A stretch of 64,000 bases of DNA from Saccharopolyspora flava (GCF_900116135.1 NZ_FOZX01000005.1:400640-464639); one strand, 5' to 3'. Positions 53,329 through 61,555 are shown, counted from the first letter of the stretch. A program made the numbers and translations. Notes: generated from the sequence alone by a model not told the origin.

Positions 53329-54318
53329 GTGTTCCGACTCTGGACGCGCGCGAGCTCGATGCTGCTCTGCGCCGCCGCTCTCGCCGCCTGCTCCGCACCC
53401 GCCACCGAATCCGCTCCGCCTCGGGTGCGGATCCCCAACTGCGACACCGAGGTGGCGGTGTCCGAGCCGCCGAAGCGGGCGGTGAGCCTGAACCAGTCGA
53501 CCACCGAGATCATGCTCTCGCTCGGCCTGGCCGACCGGATGGTGGGCACCGCGACCTGGACCGACCCGGTCGATCCGGCGCTGGCCGCCGACAACGCCCG
53601 GGTTCCCCGGTTGTCCGACAACAACCCGTCGTTCGAGTCGGTGCTGGCCACCGAGCCCGACGCGGTGCTGGGCGCCTACCGGGCGGTGTTCACCGACGAG
53701 GGCGTGGCCTCCCGCGAGCGCTTCGCCGAGCTCGGCGTGCCGACCTACCTCTCGCCCTCCAACTGCCAGCCGGAAGAGGCGCCGCTGAGCGAGCCGGTCG
53801 AGCTCGACGACATCTACCGCGAGGTCCGCGAGATCGCGGCGATCTTCGACGTCGCCGATCGCGGTGAGGCGCTGGTGGCGCAGCTGCAGCAGCGCGTCGC
53901 CGCCGCCCGCGCCAAAGCCGTTGCCGCGCCCGACACGTCGGTGCTGTTCTGGTTCGCCCGCACCGAATCCCCTTACGTGGCGGGCTCCACGGGATCCCCG
54001 GCGATCATGACCCGCGCCCTCGGGGTGCGCAACGCCTACGACGACGTGACCTCGATGTGGCCGCAGGTGTCGTGGGAGGACGTGCTGGCCCGCGAGCCGG
54101 ACCTGCTGGTGCTGGGCGACCTCACCCGCGACGGCGAGGGCGATTCGCTGGCCGCCAAGCAGGAGTTCCTGCGCACCGATCCGGCGATGTCGCGGCTGCC
54201 CGCGGTGGCCGAGGGCGCGTGGATGCCGATGACCGGCACCGAGATGAACATCAGCCTGCGCACCATCACCGGCATCGAGCGGCTGGCCGACCGGCTCGCC
54301 GAGCTGGAGCGCCGGTGA
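53329..54318 (+). CDS. btuF: Cobalamin/corrinoid ABC transporter substrate-binding lipoprotein (BtuF-like)
   Basis: 329 residues with lipobox LAACSAP (Cys21), then PKRAVSLNQSTTEIMLSLGL, ATEPDAVLGAYRA and TDPAMSRLPAVAEGAWMPM. The class III binding fold and its place behind a cobalamin riboswitch identify it as a B12 or corrinoid receptor. The stop overlaps the permease GTG. Confidence 0.87.
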   Translation: MFRLWTRASSMLLCAAALAACSAPATESAPPRVRIPNCDTEVAVSEPPKRAVSLNQSTTEIMLSLGLADRMVGTATWTDPVDPALAADNARVPRLSDNNPSFESVLATEPDAVLGAYRAVFTDEGVASRERFAELGVPTYLSPSNCQPEEAPLSEPVELDDIYREVREIAAIFDVADRGEALVAQLQQRVAAARAKAVAAPDTSVLFWFARTESPYVAGSTGSPAIMTRALGVRNAYDDVTSMWPQVSWEDVLAREPDLLVLGDLTRDGEGDSLAAKQEFLRTDPAMSRLPAVAEGAWMPMTGTEMNISLRTITGIERLADRLAELERR

Positions 54319-55337
54319 GGACCGGTCGGCTGCGCGCTCCGCTGCTCGTGCTGGCCGGGATTCCGGCGCTGCTGCTGTCGATCGCGGTGGCGGTCACGCT
54401 CGGTCCCGCTCCCCTGTCGGTCGGCGACGTGGCCGGGGTCGTGGGCGCGCGGTTGGGGCTCGGCGAGACCGACGTGTCGCGGATCGGGCAGGGCATCGTG
54501 TGGCAGCTGCGGTTGCCGCGCGCGGTGCTGGCCGCGATCTGCGGCGCCGGTCTCGGGACGTGCGGGGCGGTGCTGCAGTCGTTGCTGCGCAACCCGCTGG
54601 CCGACCCGTTCCTGCTGGGCGTGTCGGCCGGGGCCTCGACCGGTGCGGTGCTGGTGGTGATCCTCGGGCTCGGCGCGGGCGCGATCGGGCTCACCGCGGG
54701 CGCCTTCGCCGGGGCGCTGGTGGCGTTCGCGCTGGTGATGACGCTGGGTTCGCTGGCGGGCGGGACCACCACGCACCTGGTGCTGGCGGGAGTGGCCGGG
54801 ACGCAGCTGTTCTCGGCGCTGACCTCGTTCGTGGTGATCACCTCCGCCGACGCCGAGCAGACCCGGGGCGTGCTGTTCTGGCTGCTGGGGTCGTTGTCGG
54901 GCGCGCGCTGGAACGACGTGGCCGTGTCGGGCGTCGTGTGCGCGGTGTGCCTGCTGGTGTGCCTGGCCCGGGCGGGCTCGCTGGACGCCTTCGCGCTGGG
55001 CCGCGACACGGCGGCGGCGCTGGGCGTCAACGTCGCCCGGTTGCGGATCGTGCTGCTGGTGGTCACCGCGCTGCTGGCCGCCACCCTGGTGGCCGCGGCC
55101 GGGGCGATCGGGTTCGTCGGCCTGGTCCTGCCGCAGGCCGCCAAGCTCGTCGTGGGACCGCGTCACCGCGCGCTGCTGCCGGTCACCGCCGTGCTGGGCG
55201 CGATCCTGCTGGTGTGGGTGGACGTGCTCGCCACGACCGTCGCCGCACCGCAGGAGGTGCCGGTCGGGGTGATGACCGCGCTGGTGGGCGTCCCGGCCTT
55301 CGCGATCCTGCTCGCCCGGCGCGGCCGAACCTCGTGA
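54315..55337 (+). CDS. btuC: Cobalamin-type ABC permease (BtuC/FecCD family)
   Basis: 340 residues, about ten helices. LRLPRAVLAAICGAGLGTCG and LLRNPLADPFLLGVSAGAST are the standard FecCD opening, and VLPQAAKLVVGPRHRALLPV is the cytoplasmic ATPase-contact segment. It pairs with the binding protein before it under the riboswitch. An ATP-binding gene does not follow, so the ATPase must be elsewhere or shared with another importer. Confidence 0.88.
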   Translation: MRTGRLRAPLLVLAGIPALLLSIAVAVTLGPAPLSVGDVAGVVGARLGLGETDVSRIGQGIVWQLRLPRAVLAAICGAGLGTCGAVLQSLLRNPLADPFLLGVSAGASTGAVLVVILGLGAGAIGLTAGAFAGALVAFALVMTLGSLAGGTTTHLVLAGVAGTQLFSALTSFVVITSADAEQTRGVLFWLLGSLSGARWNDVAVSGVVCAVCLLVCLARAGSLDAFALGRDTAAALGVNVARLRIVLLVVTALLAATLVAAAGAIGFVGLVLPQAAKLVVGPRHRALLPVTAVLGAILLVWVDVLATTVAAPQEVPVGVMTALVGVPAFAILLARRGRTS

Positions 55338-55379
55338 GCGTCCCGCGCGTCCTCACCGTCGTCCCCTAGGCTGCGGACG

Positions 55380-56387
55380 ATGGAGGCGAACAGAGTGCGA
55401 TGGGGCGTGCTCGGCTGCTCCGCGATCGCTGAGCGGCGGGCCCTGCCCGCGCTGCACGAGATCCACGGGTCCGAGATCACCGGCGTGGCCAGCCGCACGC
55501 CGGAGCGGGCCGAGCGCTTCGCCGCCGAGCACGGCGGCACCGCGATGACCTACCAGCAGCTGATCGACTCGCCCGAGGTGGACGCGATCTACCTGTCGCT
55601 GCCGAACTCGCTGCACTTCGAGTGGGCGGAACGCGCGCTGCGGGCGGGAAAGCACGTGCTGTGCGAGAAGCCGATGACGGTCTCGGCCGAGCGCACCGAC
55701 GCGCTGGTGGCGTTGGCCGACGAGCGCGGGCTGGTGCTGCGGGAGAACTTCGCGTTCCTGCACCATCCGCAGCACCACGTGGTGCGCGAGCTCGTCACTC
55801 GCGGACGGCTGGGCCGGCTGCGCACCTTCAGCTCGGCGTTCGGCATCCCGTCGCCGAAGCCCGGCGACATCCGCTACGACCCCGAGCTGGGCGCCGGGAG
55901 TCTGCTCGACGTCGGGGTGTACCCGATCCGGGCCGCGCAGCTGATGCTCGGCGACGGGCTCACCGTCGCGGGCGCGACGCTGCGGGTCGACGCGGACACC
56001 GGTGTGGACATGGCCGGGCACGCGCTGCTGGTGTCGGAGAACGGCGTGTTCGCCGATCTGGAGTTCGGCTTCCAGCACAGCTACCGCTCGCGCTACGCAC
56101 TGTGGGGCGACGCGGCGCAGCTGAGCCTGGAGCGCGCGTTCACCCCGCCCGCCGAGCACCGGCCGCTGCTGCGGGTGGAGGAGCAGGACCACGCCGAGGA
56201 GTTCGTCCTCGACGCCGCGCACCAGTTCCGGGAGTCGTTCGCCTCGTTCGCCACCGCCGTGCGCGAGGGCCCGTCGGCGGAGGTCGAGCGGCCGTGGCTG
56301 CGGGCCGCGCGGGAGACGGCCCGGCTGGTCGAGGCGATCCAGGGCGTCGCGGTGCGGGTCCGGCAGCGGGGCGCCGTTCCGTCCTGA
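55380..56387 (+). CDS. Gfo/Idh/MocA oxidoreductase, NDP-sugar C3-ketoreductase-like
   Basis: 335 residues. The Rossmann start is VRWGVLGCSAIAERRALPAL, the signature Lys is in GKHVLCEKPMTV, and ENFAFLHHPQHHVVREL with LLDVGVYPIRAAQLML resembles dideoxysugar 3-ketoreductases such as KijD10. It might reduce a 3-keto sugar nucleotide, but no other deoxysugar genes lie in the window. A general sugar dehydrogenase role is the alternative. It starts 42 bases after btuC. Confidence 0.8.
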   Translation: MEANRVRWGVLGCSAIAERRALPALHEIHGSEITGVASRTPERAERFAAEHGGTAMTYQQLIDSPEVDAIYLSLPNSLHFEWAERALRAGKHVLCEKPMTVSAERTDALVALADERGLVLRENFAFLHHPQHHVVRELVTRGRLGRLRTFSSAFGIPSPKPGDIRYDPELGAGSLLDVGVYPIRAAQLMLGDGLTVAGATLRVDADTGVDMAGHALLVSENGVFADLEFGFQHSYRSRYALWGDAAQLSLERAFTPPAEHRPLLRVEEQDHAEEFVLDAAHQFRESFASFATAVREGPSAEVERPWLRAARETARLVEAIQGVAVRVRQRGAVPS

Positions 56388-56403
56388 TCAGCTCGGGTAC
56401 CGT

Positions 56404-56425
56404 GGTTAAGTCAGTCGACTTAACC
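56404..56425. promoter_or_regulatory. Palindrome GGTTAAGTC-AGTC-GACTTAACC
   Basis: A perfect 9-base inverted repeat with a 4-base spacer, directly upstream of the GAGGAG ribosome site of the SMP-30 gene. It is AT-richer than the surroundings and a strong operator candidate for an unlinked repressor. Confidence 0.65.
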
Positions 56426-56439
56426 CGAGGAGCTGCATC

Positions 56440-58002
56440 GTGCCCACGCGTTTCACCGGTTTCGGCACCCCGGCCAGCGACCGGTGGCGGATGCGCCGGC
56501 TCTCCGAGCCGAGCCCGCTGTGGGGTTCCAACGGCCTCACCTTCGGCCCGGACGGGCGGCTGTACGTGGCGCAGTTCCTGGCCGGGCAGATCAGCGCCGT
56601 CGACGTCGCCACCGGGTCGGTGGAGGTCGTGGTCCCGGCCGACGGGCCGGTGCAGGCGCCCGACGACCTGGCCTTCGGCGCCGACGGCTCGATGTACATC
56701 GCCGACATCACCCCGCAGCGGGTGTGGCGCCGCTCCCCCGACGGCGAGTTCACGCTGCTGACCGAGGACGTTCGGGTGCCCAACGGCATCACCTGCGTCG
56801 GCGACCGGTTGTTCGTCAACGAGATGCGGCCCGGCGGCCGGGTGGTGGAGCTGCTGCCGGAGACCGGCGAGGTGATCGTGCTGGCCGAGGACCTGGCGAT
56901 GGGCAACGCGATGCAGCAGGGCCCGGACGGCTCGCTGTACTACCCGCACATGATGACCGGCCAGGTCTGGCGCGTCTCGCCCGAAGGCGGTGCGCCGCAG
57001 GAGGTCGCCGCCGACGTGCACGAGCCGGTGGCGGTGCGCTTCGACCACGACGGCGCGCTGATCGTGCTCTCCCGCGGTGTCGCGGGCATCGTGACCCGCA
57101 TCGACCCGGACACCGGGCGGCGCAGCGTCTTCGAGACCGGGGTGGCCGGGATGGACAACGCGGCGTTCGACCGGGAGAACCGGATGCTGGTCTCCAGCTT
57201 CGGCAGCGGCGGGGTCACCCGGGTCGACGCGCTGGGCACCCGGACCGTCGTCGGCCGCGGCCTGCACGGCCCGTTCGGCGTGACCGCCGACGAGGCGGGC
57301 CGGGTCTACGCGGGCGACCACTTCCGCCTGGCCGACGGGGACCTGCTGACCGGGGACCTGATCCAGCCGGTCACCGGCGGCGCGCACCACGGCGTCGCGG
57401 CCGCGGGCGGGCTCGTGCACATCACCTCGATGCACGGCGACGTCCGGACCTTCGACCCCGCGACCCGCGAGGTCCGGCTGCGCGCGAAGGGCCTGTCCGA
57501 GCCGACCGGCATCGCCGTCGTCGACGACGGGCTGCTGGTGGCCGAGACCGGCGCGGGCCGCGTGATCCACCTCGACGCCGACGACGCGCTCACGACCGTC
57601 GCCGAACTCCCGCGCCCGGTGGACGTCGCGGTCGACACCGACGGCCACCGCTACGCCACCGACGAGGACCTGGGCGCCGTCGTCCGCCTGGACGACGGGG
57701 AGTCCATCGTGGACGGACTCGACCAACCCCAGGGCATCGCCGTCCACGGCGACACCCTCTACGTCGTCGAGGTCGGCACCCGGAGCCTGCTGGCCATCAC
57801 CCTCACCACCGGCGACACCCGCACCGAAGCCACGTCTCTACCCGTCGGCCTCCCACCGGGCCTGCACCGCGAAGACCCGGCTCCCACCCTGTTCCCGCCG
57901 GCCCGCCCCCGCCCCTTCGCAGGCCTGGCCACCACCCCGGACGGCAACCTCCTCCTCGCCGCCAACGGAGAAGGCACGGTCCAACTCCTCACCCCGCGCT
58001 GA
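56440..58002 (+). CDS. SMP-30/gluconolactonase-like double-propeller protein
   Basis: 520 residues, longer than the usual 290. Repeated blade motifs (SNGLTFGPDGRLYVAQFLAG, APDDLAFGADGSMYIADITP, VPNGITCVGDRLFVNEMRPG, TGIAVVDDGLLVAETGAG, FAGLATTPDGNLLLAANGEG) suggest up to twelve beta-propeller strands, so two propellers or a large one. The function is probably a lactonase or a sugar-binding scaffold. No signal peptide. GTG at 56440 has GAGGAG at 56427-56432. Confidence 0.8.
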   Translation: MPTRFTGFGTPASDRWRMRRLSEPSPLWGSNGLTFGPDGRLYVAQFLAGQISAVDVATGSVEVVVPADGPVQAPDDLAFGADGSMYIADITPQRVWRRSPDGEFTLLTEDVRVPNGITCVGDRLFVNEMRPGGRVVELLPETGEVIVLAEDLAMGNAMQQGPDGSLYYPHMMTGQVWRVSPEGGAPQEVAADVHEPVAVRFDHDGALIVLSRGVAGIVTRIDPDTGRRSVFETGVAGMDNAAFDRENRMLVSSFGSGGVTRVDALGTRTVVGRGLHGPFGVTADEAGRVYAGDHFRLADGDLLTGDLIQPVTGGAHHGVAAAGGLVHITSMHGDVRTFDPATREVRLRAKGLSEPTGIAVVDDGLLVAETGAGRVIHLDADDALTTVAELPRPVDVAVDTDGHRYATDEDLGAVVRLDDGESIVDGLDQPQGIAVHGDTLYVVEVGTRSLLAITLTTGDTRTEATSLPVGLPPGLHREDPAPTLFPPARPRPFAGLATTPDGNLLLAANGEGTVQLLTPR

Positions 58003-58037
58003 TCCACCCGCACTGGGCTCCGGAAAGGCTGCAACGT

Positions 58038-58121
58038 CACCAGGGGACAGTTTTTGCCAGAACTGTCCAGACAAAACGGACATCGATCATGGGTAATTAG
58101 GGCAAAAACTGTCCCCTGGTG
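58038..58121. repeat. Long hairpin with conserved loop, copy 4
   Basis: Perfect 21-base arms at 58038-58058 and 58101-58121 (inner parts CAGTTTTTGCC and GGCAAAAACTG). The loop is related to copies 1-3 (AACTGTCCAGAC, ACGGACAT and CGATCATGGGT). It falls after the SMP-30 stop, before the DUF1801-type gene on the same strand. Confidence 0.85.
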
Positions 58122-58225
58122 AGCAACGCACCCTTCGGGAGGGTCACAGTGGAGAGGGTGGGCATCCGCTCGTCCGGGAGGCTTGAGCGGAGGGCGCGGG
58201 CTCGTTATCGAGGGGAATCGACGTG

Positions 58226-58573
58226 ATGTCTGAGCACGACGTTTACATCGCCGGGGCTTCGGAGGAGCTCAGGCCGCTTCTGGAGCAGGTGCGGACTCAG
58301 CTCGCGGGTGCGCTTCCGGAGGCTGAGGAGGTCGTGAAGTACAACATGCCCGGGTTCGAGGTGAGCGGTTCGATCGTTGCCGGTTACGCCGCGTTCAGTC
58401 GCCAGTGCGGGCTCTACCTCTCGCCCGGCGCCATCACGGCGCTGGCCGATGACATCGCCGCCGCCGGCCTCAAGGCCAGCAAGACCGGGGTCACCTTCTC
58501 CCCGCGCAAGCCCATCCCGAACGCGCTCGTCCGAATCCTCGCCCAGGCGTCTCGCAACGACCTCGGACTCTGA
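58226..58573 (+). CDS. DUF1801/YdhG-like small protein
   Basis: 115 residues. VRTQLAGALPEAEEVVKYNM then PGFEVSGSIVAGYAAFSRQC and LYLSPGAITALADDI fit the YdhG/DUF1801 fold, once linked to iron handling (frataxin-like) but without a proven role. The start could be GTG 58223 or ATG 58226; a GAGGGG site precedes both. It converges on the ClC gene with a perfect hairpin in between. Confidence 0.8.
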   Translation: MSEHDVYIAGASEELRPLLEQVRTQLAGALPEAEEVVKYNMPGFEVSGSIVAGYAAFSRQCGLYLSPGAITALADDIAAAGLKASKTGVTFSPRKPIPNALVRILAQASRNDLGL

Positions 58574-58656
58574 ACGTCCCGGGGACGAACTACTTGCCGA
58601 AACGTCCCACCTGGCGGCACCGCCAACTTCCGCAGAAACCCCGCACTGACACCTAG

Positions 58657-58703
58657 TGTCGAAAACCCCGGTTTTCGCGGCGTGAAAACCGGGGTTTTCG
58701 ACA
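58657..58703. terminator. AAAACCCCGGTTTTC hairpin, second copy
   Basis: 20-base perfect arms at 58657-58676 and 58684-58703 with a 7-base loop. The arm core matches the hairpin at 50249-50286. It separates the convergent DUF1801-type and ClC genes. Confidence 0.82.
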
Positions 58704-58715
58704 GCAAGTGGGAAC

Positions 58716-60440
58716 TCAGGTGGTGGCGAGGTAGCGCTGGCGGTGGTGCTCCTCGTGGTGGCCGCGCTTGCGGGCGCGCAGCAGCTGGGTCAGACCGACC
58801 ACGCCGCGCACCCGCGTCGGGTCGTCGCGGTCGACGACCGGCAGGTGCGTGGTGTCGAGGACCGCGAGGAGTTCGGCGACCGTCCTGAGCGTGTCGTCCG
58901 GGTGGATCACCGCCGAGACCGCCGTCGCCGCCTCGGCCACGACCTCTCCGGGGCAGGCGGTCAGCGCCTCGTGCGTGGTCGTGCCGATCAGCCGCGTGCC
59001 GTCGACCACCGGGTAGAGCTCGCCGTGCCGGGTCGTGCCGCGCACGTCGGCCAGCACCGCGTCCGCGGCGAGCACCGCCGGTTCCGGCGACATGACCTCG
59101 TGCACGAAGAGGGCTTCCAGCGGGTCGGTGCTGTACTCGCGGGTCAGGTGCAGCTTCCGGCGGGCCAGCTTCTCGGTGAGGATCGAGCGCTTGAGAATCA
59201 GCGCCGACACGCCGTAGGCGACCACCGAGGCGACCGTGAGCGGCACCAGGCAGTCCCAGGCCTGGGTGAGCTCCATGGTGAACACGATGCCGGTCAGCGG
59301 GCAGCGCATCACCCCGCCGACCACCGCGGCCAGCCCGCACATCGCCCAGAACCCCGGGAACACCTCCGGCAGCACGAGCCCTTCGGCGGCGCCCAGCGCG
59401 GAGCCGAGCAGGAACACCGGGGCCAGCACGCCCGCTGAGGTTCCCGAGCCGATCGACAGGCCCCAGATGAGGGTCTTGACGGTGAGGATCCCGAAGATCA
59501 GGGCGACGGTGGCGTGCCCGGTGAGCATCGCCTCGATGACCTCGTAGCCGACGCCGAGCGCGCGCGGCTCGATGAGCCCGCCGATCCCGATGATCACACC
59601 GCCGAGCGCCGGCCACCACATCCAGTGGAACGGCAGCTTGGCGAAGGCGTCCTCCGAGCGGTAGACCAGCCAGGTCACCACCACCGCGAACAGCCCGCCG
59701 GTGACGCCGGTGATCGCCGCCAGGGCGGTCGCGCTCGTGCTGGGCGCGACCGCGACGTCGACCGGGAACAGCGGCGCGGTCCCGAGCAGGAACCCGCGGA
59801 TGCTCGTGCTCACCACGACCGACAGCGTCACAGGGATGAAGCTGCGCGGCTTCCACTCGAACAGCAGCAGCTCCACGGCCAGCAGGATCGAGGCCAGCGG
59901 GGCGTTGAACACCGCGGCCATCCCACCGGCGGCGCCGGCGACCAGCAGCGCCTTGCGCTCGTTGGAGCTGAGCTTGAGCAGCTGGGCGATGACCGAGCCG
60001 ACCGCCCCGCCGGTCATGATGATCGGCCCCTCGGCGCCGAACGGTCCGCCCGTGCCCAGCGCGACCGCTGAGGAGACCGGCTTGAGGACCGCGACCCGCG
60101 GCTGCACCCGGCTCTGCTTGGCCACGATCGCTTCGAGCGCCTCGGGCATGCCGTGACCGCGGATCTTCTCCGAGCCGTAGCGGGCCATCAGACCGATGAT
60201 CAGCCCGCCGACGATCGGCGCGGAGAGGATCAGCCACCACGGATGGTGCTGGGCGCCCGGAGCGACGAGCTCGGTGTCCAGGCGTTGGTAGAAGACCAGG
60301 TTGGTGATCAGCCCGATCAGCTTGAGCAGCAGGTAGGCGGTCAGCGAGGACGCGATTCCGACGGGTATCGCGAGCGCGGCGATCAGCAGGGCTCGCGGTC
60401 TCAGCGTGAAATCTCCCAGGTGTGACGCCTTCATTTGCAT
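58716..60440 (-). CDS. ClC-type chloride channel/transporter with CBS domains
   Basis: 574 residues, with around ten membrane helices. The selectivity-filter motifs are GTGGPFGAEGP (with the gating Glu) and GSGTSAGVLAPVF. A cytoplasmic C-terminal region (VHEVMSPEPAVLAADAVLAD; TLRTVAELLAVLDTTHLPVV) forms two CBS domains. It would move chloride or act as a H+/Cl- exchanger. ATG at 60440 is used, with no clear ribosome site. It is divergent from a MarR regulator whose sites lie at its start. Confidence 0.9.
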   Translation of the reverse strand: MQMKASHLGDFTLRPRALLIAALAIPVGIASSLTAYLLLKLIGLITNLVFYQRLDTELVAPGAQHHPWWLILSAPIVGGLIIGLMARYGSEKIRGHGMPEALEAIVAKQSRVQPRVAVLKPVSSAVALGTGGPFGAEGPIIMTGGAVGSVIAQLLKLSSNERKALLVAGAAGGMAAVFNAPLASILLAVELLLFEWKPRSFIPVTLSVVVSTSIRGFLLGTAPLFPVDVAVAPSTSATALAAITGVTGGLFAVVVTWLVYRSEDAFAKLPFHWMWWPALGGVIIGIGGLIEPRALGVGYEVIEAMLTGHATVALIFGILTVKTLIWGLSIGSGTSAGVLAPVFLLGSALGAAEGLVLPEVFPGFWAMCGLAAVVGGVMRCPLTGIVFTMELTQAWDCLVPLTVASVVAYGVSALILKRSILTEKLARRKLHLTREYSTDPLEALFVHEVMSPEPAVLAADAVLADVRGTTRHGELYPVVDGTRLIGTTTHEALTACPGEVVAEAATAVSAVIHPDDTLRTVAELLAVLDTTHLPVVDRDDPTRVRGVVGLTQLLRARKRGHHEEHHRQRYLATT

Positions 60441-60515
60441 GACGCAACAGTAGTTTCGGGGACAGTTGAGGCGGAAGGGGCGAGTGCTGGGAGTCACCTC
60501 GTTTGCGGCACGCAA
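60434..60515. promoter_or_regulatory. Paired TTTGC-N4-CGCAA operators
   Basis: TTTGCATGACGCAA (60434-60447, over the ClC start) and TTTGCGGCACGCAA (60502-60515, extending to a perfect 15-base palindrome) share the half site TTTGC/CGCAA and lie in the divergent region. They are the likely MarR binding sites. Confidence 0.6.
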
Positions 60516-60553
60516 ATGTGCCCGGACCTGCCCGGTCGGTAGGATCGCGTCCG

Positions 60554-61141
60554 ATGGACGAGAACTCGCACACCGCACAAAACGGTCGCGACGACCGCGG
60601 CGCCCACCACGACGCGACCGCTCGCGGCGGTGTTGATCGCGGCGGAGTTGAGCCTGAGCCCGCCGAGCGCGACCAGGCCGATCGCAGCGGTGTCAATCGC
60701 GATGACGTTGATCGCAGCGGGGCCGACGAGGCGCTGGCGACGATGCGCGCGATGGTCCGGATCGCGGACGCGACGGTCGCCGAGGTCACCGGGCAGCTGA
60801 CCCTCACGCAGTTCCGCGCGCTGGTGATCATCGCCGAGCACTCGCCCCCGGTGATCATGGGCCGGGTCGCCGAGGAGCTGGCGATGAACCCGTCGTCGGC
60901 CACCCGCGCCTGCGACCGCCTCGTCCAGCTCGACCTGGTGCAACGCGCCCGGAACCCGCTCAACAAGCGGGAAACCCTCCTCGCCCCCACCGCGGGCGGC
61001 CGCGAGATCGTCGCCCGCGTCAACCACCAGCGCCGCACCCTGCTCGCCGAAGTCCTCGACCGCCTCGACCCGGCCACCCGCGAAGCCGCGATCGAAGCCT
61101 TCACCCACTTCACCGCAGCAGCGGCCACCACCCCGCTCTGA
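60554..61141 (+). CDS. MarR-family regulator with acidic low-complexity N-terminus
   Basis: 195 residues. The winged-helix part is LTLTQFRALVIIAEHSPP, VAEELAMNPSSATRACDRLV and ARNPLNKRETLLAPTAGGRE (wing). The first 55 residues are hydrophilic and rich in Asp, Arg and Gly (DRSGVNRDDVDRSG), from short repeated GATCGC(A/G)GCGG words in DNA. This tail is longer than usual for MarR. Start ATG at 60554; a start within the repeats cannot be excluded. It is divergent from ClC. Confidence 0.85.
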   Translation: MDENSHTAQNGRDDRGAHHDATARGGVDRGGVEPEPAERDQADRSGVNRDDVDRSGADEALATMRAMVRIADATVAEVTGQLTLTQFRALVIIAEHSPPVIMGRVAEELAMNPSSATRACDRLVQLDLVQRARNPLNKRETLLAPTAGGREIVARVNHQRRTLLAEVLDRLDPATREAAIEAFTHFTAAAATTPL

Positions 61142-61184
61142 ACCCCAGGCGCCCGCAACGGGTTTCCGCGAGGCCGCAACGTCA

Positions 61185-61264
61185 CCAGGGGGCAGTTTTA
61201 GTGAAAACTGTCCGGATAAATCGGGCACCAGACCCCGACAGTTTTCACTAAAACTGTCCCCTGG
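61185..61264. repeat. Long hairpin, copy 5 (variant loop)
   Basis: Arms of about 30 bases with two differences (CAGTTTTAGTGAAAACTG on the left and its complement on the right) enclose a short loop unlike copies 1-4. Each arm is itself a small palindrome with the core AGTTTTAGTGAAAACT. It lies after the MarR gene. Confidence 0.82.
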
Positions 61265-61302
61265 CGAGAAACGCACCCTCCGGGAGAAGGCAGCGAGCAC
61301 AA

Positions 61303-61326
61303 AAAACGCCCCCGGAGGGGCGTTTT
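61303..61326. terminator. Terminator before the DUF397 gene
   Basis: AAAACGCCCC-CGGA-GGGGCGTTTT, a 10-base perfect stem with T-run on one side and A-run on the other, serving both directions between MarR and DUF397. Confidence 0.85.
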
Positions 61327-61338
61327 CGAGTTCGGAGG

Positions 61339-61542
61339 TCAGCGGTCGAAGCGACCGGATTTGAGGGCGGTGATGAAGTGCGCCCACTGCGGGACCGTCG
61401 TCGTGAAGTGACCCGCGGCCCGGTCCTTGGTGTCGCGCACCGCCGCTCCGGAGTCCGCAACGCGCCCGACCTCGACGCAGTTCTCAGCCCCCTGACTGAA
61501 GCTCGACTTGCGCCAGTTCGAGATGGGCGAGGTCGGGGCCAT
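61339..61542 (-). CDS. DUF397 protein 1
   Basis: 67 residues with the DUF397 pattern: NWRKSSFSQGAENCVEVGR, GAAVRDTKDRAAGHFTTTV and FITALKSGRFDR. DUF397 proteins are normally encoded right after an XRE regulator and act with it, for example the WhiJ-type modules in streptomycetes. Here the XRE gene upstream is reduced to a remnant. About two thirds of residues match the second copy at 61708-61911. Confidence 0.88.
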   Translation of the reverse strand: MAPTSPISNWRKSSFSQGAENCVEVGRVADSGAAVRDTKDRAAGHFTTTVPQWAHFITALKSGRFDR

Positions 61543-61555
61543 GATCACCACTCCG

